A DNA stretch of 43,716 bases from a virus: the IMG/VR virus record IMGVR_UViG_3300008625_001685, positions 1-43,716 of that record. One strand, given 5' to 3'. Below the pieces are notes generated by a model. It saw nothing but the letters and a program-made list of their open reading frames with translations, was not told the origin of the DNA and made no database searches. This document shows positions 41,294-43,716 of this stretch, piece by piece (position 1 is the stretch's first letter; each line of letters opens with the position of its first letter). A program made the translations under genes and the position numbers.

Positions 41294-41951
41294 TTTCTAA
41301 CCATTCAAAATCGTTTACTTTATCTAACATTTCAGGATTATCTCTATATTTTAACCCCCATTCTTTACCATCTTTTGCTCCTCGCATTCCGTCCTTACCA
41401 TATGGTTTATCGGCACCTACTGTACACCAAATATGTAATCGTGTTTCTGTTTCTTCGTCTTTTTGGTTATGTATTATTTTGCTGGCGAGTTTAGTACATT
41501 CTCTAAATGCAGATTTATATGTGCTAAACGGACTGTAATTAAATCCATTAGTATTTGATACTTGTGGCATAGGTTTAAATTTGCCAGCAACCGATGTAGT
41601 AAAATCTATAAGCCAGTTATCTGCTTCACGTATAACTTTTGTAGGAAATAACTTTACACCACCATTACCGTAAATTAATCCATTGATAGGATTCTTTGCA
41701 CGCCAAACAAATATATGATCTTGTTGATGCCATTCTGGTTCAAAACTAAAATCAAAGTCAGGTTCAAGAATTGCATCAGCGTCTATAACATAAAAGTTTT
41801 TTGTCATAGCTTGTCTAGCACATTCTTTGTGGCCGTTAAAAATACCTTTAATTCCGTGAACACGTTTTGCATGAGGAGCGACTAACTGAAGCAACTCGTA
41901 ATGTTCATCGGCAAATGGTTCGTCGTAACTTAGAAAAAATACATCAAGCAT
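41271..41951 (-). CDS. Glycosyltransferase-like protein (GT-A fold, DxD)
   Basis: In this 226-residue protein, an N-terminal strand F-F-L-S-Y-D-E-P is followed by Y-V-I-D-A-D-A-I (54-61) with the metal-binding D57-x-D59 of GT-A glycosyltransferases. I-Y-G-N-G-G-V-K-L and the F-V-W-R-A strand match sugar-nucleotide-binding regions. The donor and acceptor are unknown. The start at 41951 overlaps the stop of the small basic protein (TGATG). Modification of phage DNA bases or of a surface glycan are both possible. Confidence 0.65.
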   Translation of the reverse strand: MLDVFFLSYDEPFADEHYELLQLVAPHAKRVHGIKGIFNGHKECARQAMTKNFYVIDADAILEPDFDFSFEPEWHQQDHIFVWRAKNPINGLIYGNGGVKLFPTKVIREADNWLIDFTTSVAGKFKPMPQVSNTNGFNYSPFSTYKSAFRECTKLASKIIHNQKDEETETRLHIWCTVGADKPYGKDGMRGAKDGKEWGLKYRDNPEMLDKVNDFEWLENEFRRNT

Positions 41952-42091
41952 CAGTCATATATAAATGGATCTTCTTCACGAAGTTTTTTTAATTTTTTTC
42001 GATATTTTATTTCTAATACAATCCAATCATATGGCCATCGAACATAATACCATATTCTTCTTAAGACATTTTTAATTTTTCTTTTTTCCAT
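41951..42091 (-). CDS. Small basic protein (46 aa) ending D-P-F-I-Y-D
   Basis: This 46-codon minus-strand frame starts inside the nucleotidyltransferase gene (31-bp overlap) and ends in a TGATG junction with the glycosyltransferase-like gene. It has a basic N-terminus, an aromatic middle W-Y-Y-V-R-W-P-Y-D-W (residues 14-23), a basic helix Y-R-K-K-L-K-K-L-R-E-E and the terminus D-P-F-I-Y-D. The amphipathic aromatic/basic layout suggests membrane-surface or protein binding. Its last ten residues resemble those of the protein at 39425. I recall similar proteins as unannotated genes in marine T4-like phages. Confidence 0.65.
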   Translation of the reverse strand: MEKRKIKNVLRRIWYYVRWPYDWIVLEIKYRKKLKKLREEDPFIYD

Positions 42092-42438
42092 AATTCCCTT
42101 ATTGCTGTTGCAGAAATATTTTCTATTTCATCTGGCAGTCTTTCCAAAGTAATAGAATAACCTACATCACGACCATACGTAATGTCTACAATATTAGGTA
42201 CTTGCATTATAACATAATCTTTATCAATTGTAAAGTTATGTTTAGTTAAATCTTCTGTAATTATTTCTTTTACTTCTTCAAACTTTAACGGGTTATTATT
42301 ATTTACTGGCATGTTTCTAACAAATATAGCAACTTGGCCTGTTCTTTTCATTGCTTGTTTGAATAGCTCTCGATGCCCGCCATGCCATGGTTGATACCTA
42401 CCCATCATTTGAACTGTAGGTTTTGTGCTATCTATCAT
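42061..42438 (-). CDS. Cytidylyltransferase-like nucleotidyltransferase
   Basis: This 125-residue protein has G-R-Y-Q-P-W-H-G-G-H (13-22), containing the H-x-G-H nucleotidyltransferase signature. The C-terminal I-S-A-T-A-I-R (about 111-117) corresponds to the I-S-S-T-x-x-R motif. This is the minimal core of the NMN adenylyltransferase/CTP:phosphoglycerol cytidylyltransferase superfamily. It could activate a sugar, polyol or choline-like phosphate or make NAD. It is shorter than NadR/NadM enzymes (160-180 residues). It is ATGA-coupled to the upstream oxygenase gene. Confidence 0.75.
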   Translation of the reverse strand: MIDSTKPTVQMMGRYQPWHGGHRELFKQAMKRTGQVAIFVRNMPVNNNNPLKFEEVKEIITEDLTKHNFTIDKDYVIMQVPNIVDITYGRDVGYSITLERLPDEIENISATAIRELWKKEKLKMS

Positions 42439-43082
42439 ATGTTAATATCCTTAGTTTGATTTAATAATAATTGTTTCGTTACATCAGTAATAGTACCTGT
42501 AACTTGAATAAGACTTCTAGGTTCCCAGCCTGCATTAGCACTTGCATGAGGTATATTTGGCCAGTCAAACCAAACAAGATCTCCCTTTTGCCATTTAAGA
42601 AAACTAGTACCCATTTGAAAAAAATGTCCTGGTTTCCAATCTTCTAAAAATATAAAAAATCTAGCAACTTGACTTGTATCTTTGTTCATTTCGTGTTGTT
42701 TGTCTATGTGTAAGTTTAACATTTCTCCAGGGTATTGTATATGAAATGCTTGTTTGGTGTTTTCTAATCCCAAACTATCTAACATGCTTTTAAACACACC
42801 TTGAAATTCAAAATGTTTTCGAAATATAACTGTATCTTCGTCCATACCTGCTCTACGCAAATCTTCTAATTCTGATTCTAATTGTGCATGGTCTGGATGA
42901 TACTTTTTGCCTCTAGTTGCCCAAGTCTTGTGTTTTGCTTGTTTAACAACATCAGCAAGTTCACGAGACCAATCACCTTTAAATCTTGCTAGCCAACGAT
43001 AGTCGTAACCAGCAAGAGGTTTACTGTTCCAGTTAAAATGATAATTGCTTTGTTGTTTGCCTGCTTCCCAATTACTATTCAT
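42435..43082 (-). CDS. 2OG-Fe(II) oxygenase-like protein
   Basis: The frame is open to a GTG at 43097, but the ATG at 43082 overlaps the upstream stop in the manner typical here, giving 215 residues. M-L-N-L-H-I-D (121-127) supplies H125 and D127, N-I-P-H-A-S supplies H179, and W-E-P-R-S-L-I supplies Arg-189. W-F-D-W just before is typical of AspH-like hydroxylases. The N-terminal 110 residues are helical and unassigned. It is coupled to the nucleotidyltransferase. Confidence 0.72.
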   Translation of the reverse strand: MNSNWEAGKQQSNYHFNWNSKPLAGYDYRWLARFKGDWSRELADVVKQAKHKTWATRGKKYHPDHAQLESELEDLRRAGMDEDTVIFRKHFEFQGVFKSMLDSLGLENTKQAFHIQYPGEMLNLHIDKQHEMNKDTSQVARFFIFLEDWKPGHFFQMGTSFLKWQKGDLVWFDWPNIPHASANAGWEPRSLIQVTGTITDVTKQLLLNQTKDINI

Positions 43083-43716
43083 AAACTGATGCTTCACATG
43101 CTTTTTTAACTTCTTTGTCTAACCAATGATCCTCAATATCATGTATATATTTTGCATTAGCATTTTCATTTATTATTTCGTCTACCTTGGGATTTGTCCA
43201 ATCTATAGGAAATTTTAAAATTTCAATAAGTGATTCTAAATAACGATGCTTCCACATAATTAGACTTTCATAACTTAAAAAATTAATAAAATGCTCTTCG
43301 CTTATTTCTTCTATTGCTCGATTAGCATCATTAAATGTGACCTTTCCCCGAACTCGTTCTTGTTGAAATTCTACAATAGATTTTTCACGAGATATAACTG
43401 CTATAATAGGTGATACTTTTTGTTTTTCAACTTCTTGGCAAAATTCTAATACAGGCGGAACTCTATTCCCGCCTTTATATACATAAGGTATAGAACAAGA
43501 TGTAACAAAATGAGAATAATCTTTGGATAACTCTAAAAGCGTAGGATCTGCCCATGCATTAGCAAAAGGTTCTAAATGATGGCCTTCCCAATATTGTTCC
43601 TGTAACTTTTGCCATCCGTATACACTTTTATGTAAGCCAAATATTTTAGCCCACATATGATTGCCGGACCCTTGAGGTCCGACAACTATTAGCATTTTTC
43701 TATCAAATGCAGTCAT
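43075..43716 (-). CDS. P-loop, sulfotransferase/kinase-like protein (at window edge)
   Basis: The ATG is at the very last bases of the window; the protein could be complete at 213 residues or begin further upstream. M-L-I-V-V-G-P-Q-G-S-G-N-H-M-W (8-22) is a P-loop-type strand-loop-helix. It lacks the canonical GKS/T, which favours a sulfotransferase-like over a kinase fold. I-S-R-E-K-S-I-V-E-F (about 108-117) resembles the 3'-phosphate-binding segment R-x-x-x-x-x-x-S. The substrate is unknown. It is the first visible gene of the minus-strand transcription unit. Confidence 0.5.
   Translation of the reverse strand: MTAFDRKMLIVVGPQGSGNHMWAKIFGLHKSVYGWQKLQEQYWEGHHLEPFANAWADPTLLELSKDYSHFVTSCSIPYVYKGGNRVPPVLEFCQEVEKQKVSPIIAVISREKSIVEFQQERVRGKVTFNDANRAIEEISEEHFINFLSYESLIMWKHRYLESLIEILKFPIDWTNPKVDEIINENANAKYIHDIEDHWLDKEVKKACEASVYE

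Noticed and set aside
1-43716. CRISPR array, insertion sequence, transposase, integrase, attachment site or RNA gene
   Set aside because: I found no regularly spaced repeats, inverted-repeat-bounded transposase, recombinase motif or tRNA-like fold. This was judged by eye, so small structured RNAs could be missed.

Overview
The window looks like part of a large AT-rich tailed-phage genome, most likely an uncultured marine T4-like myovirus. The reasons are as follows. Genes are packed end to end with 1-20 bp ATGA/TAATG overlaps. Three consecutive proteins start with a T4 internal-protein-like capsid-targeting peptide. A flavin-dependent thymidylate synthase (thyX) and many tiny zinc-ribbon or basic proteins are present. 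I see no rRNA, tRNA, CRISPR array or insertion sequence. No terminase, portal, capsid or tail gene is visible either, so the phage assignment is an inference; the host (perhaps a marine alphaproteobacterium) is a guess.

The layout is two convergent blocks meeting at about 20.01 kb, where the last codons overlap by 4 bp with no visible terminator.

Plus strand, 1-4.3 kb: a ParB/sulfiredoxin-like protein, then three proteins with predicted capsid-targeting peptides (one is an ADP-ribosyltransferase-like protein), a one-helix membrane peptide and a 28-residue metallothionein-like peptide. At 4.3-10.3 kb there are zinc-ribbon proteins, a MoxR-type AAA+ ATPase and its probable partner, a protein combining an HExxH metallopeptidase-like region with a VWA domain. 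This part has three sigma70-type promoters sharing an unusual TAGGTWG box in the spacer, and one clear intrinsic terminator. At 10.3-13.4 kb there are conserved phage unknowns with strong ribosome binding sites, an SGNH hydrolase and thyX. At 13.4-20.0 kb a metabolic cassette holds a membrane fatty-acid desaturase, a PLP aminotransferase-like protein, six iron/2-oxoglutarate oxygenase-like proteins, a methyltransferase and a GNAT-like protein.

Minus strand, 43.7-20.0 kb: one apparently continuous transcription unit of about 23.7 kb entering from the right edge. It encodes nine proteins carrying ten radical-SAM cores, including a 1,417-residue protein with two cores and an 813-residue radical-SAM/aminotransferase fusion. 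It also encodes a radical-SAM enzyme split into a core gene and a detached SPASM gene with an SGNH gene between them, three SGNH proteins, three more 2OG-type oxygenases, a QueC-like PP-loop ATPase, sulfotransferase-like P-loop proteins, a DxD glycosyltransferase-like protein, a nucleotidyltransferase, a methyltransferase-like protein and two tiny basic proteins ending in IYD.

Together the right half reads as an iron-dependent chemistry island: radical-SAM, oxygenase, transamination, glycosyl/nucleotidyl transfer and esterase-type functions that could build or remodel an unusual small molecule, sugar, peptide or nucleobase. The substrate cannot be read from the sequence. This island, particularly the expansion and fusion of N-terminal-twitch radical-SAM modules, is the best candidate for a previously undescribed system.
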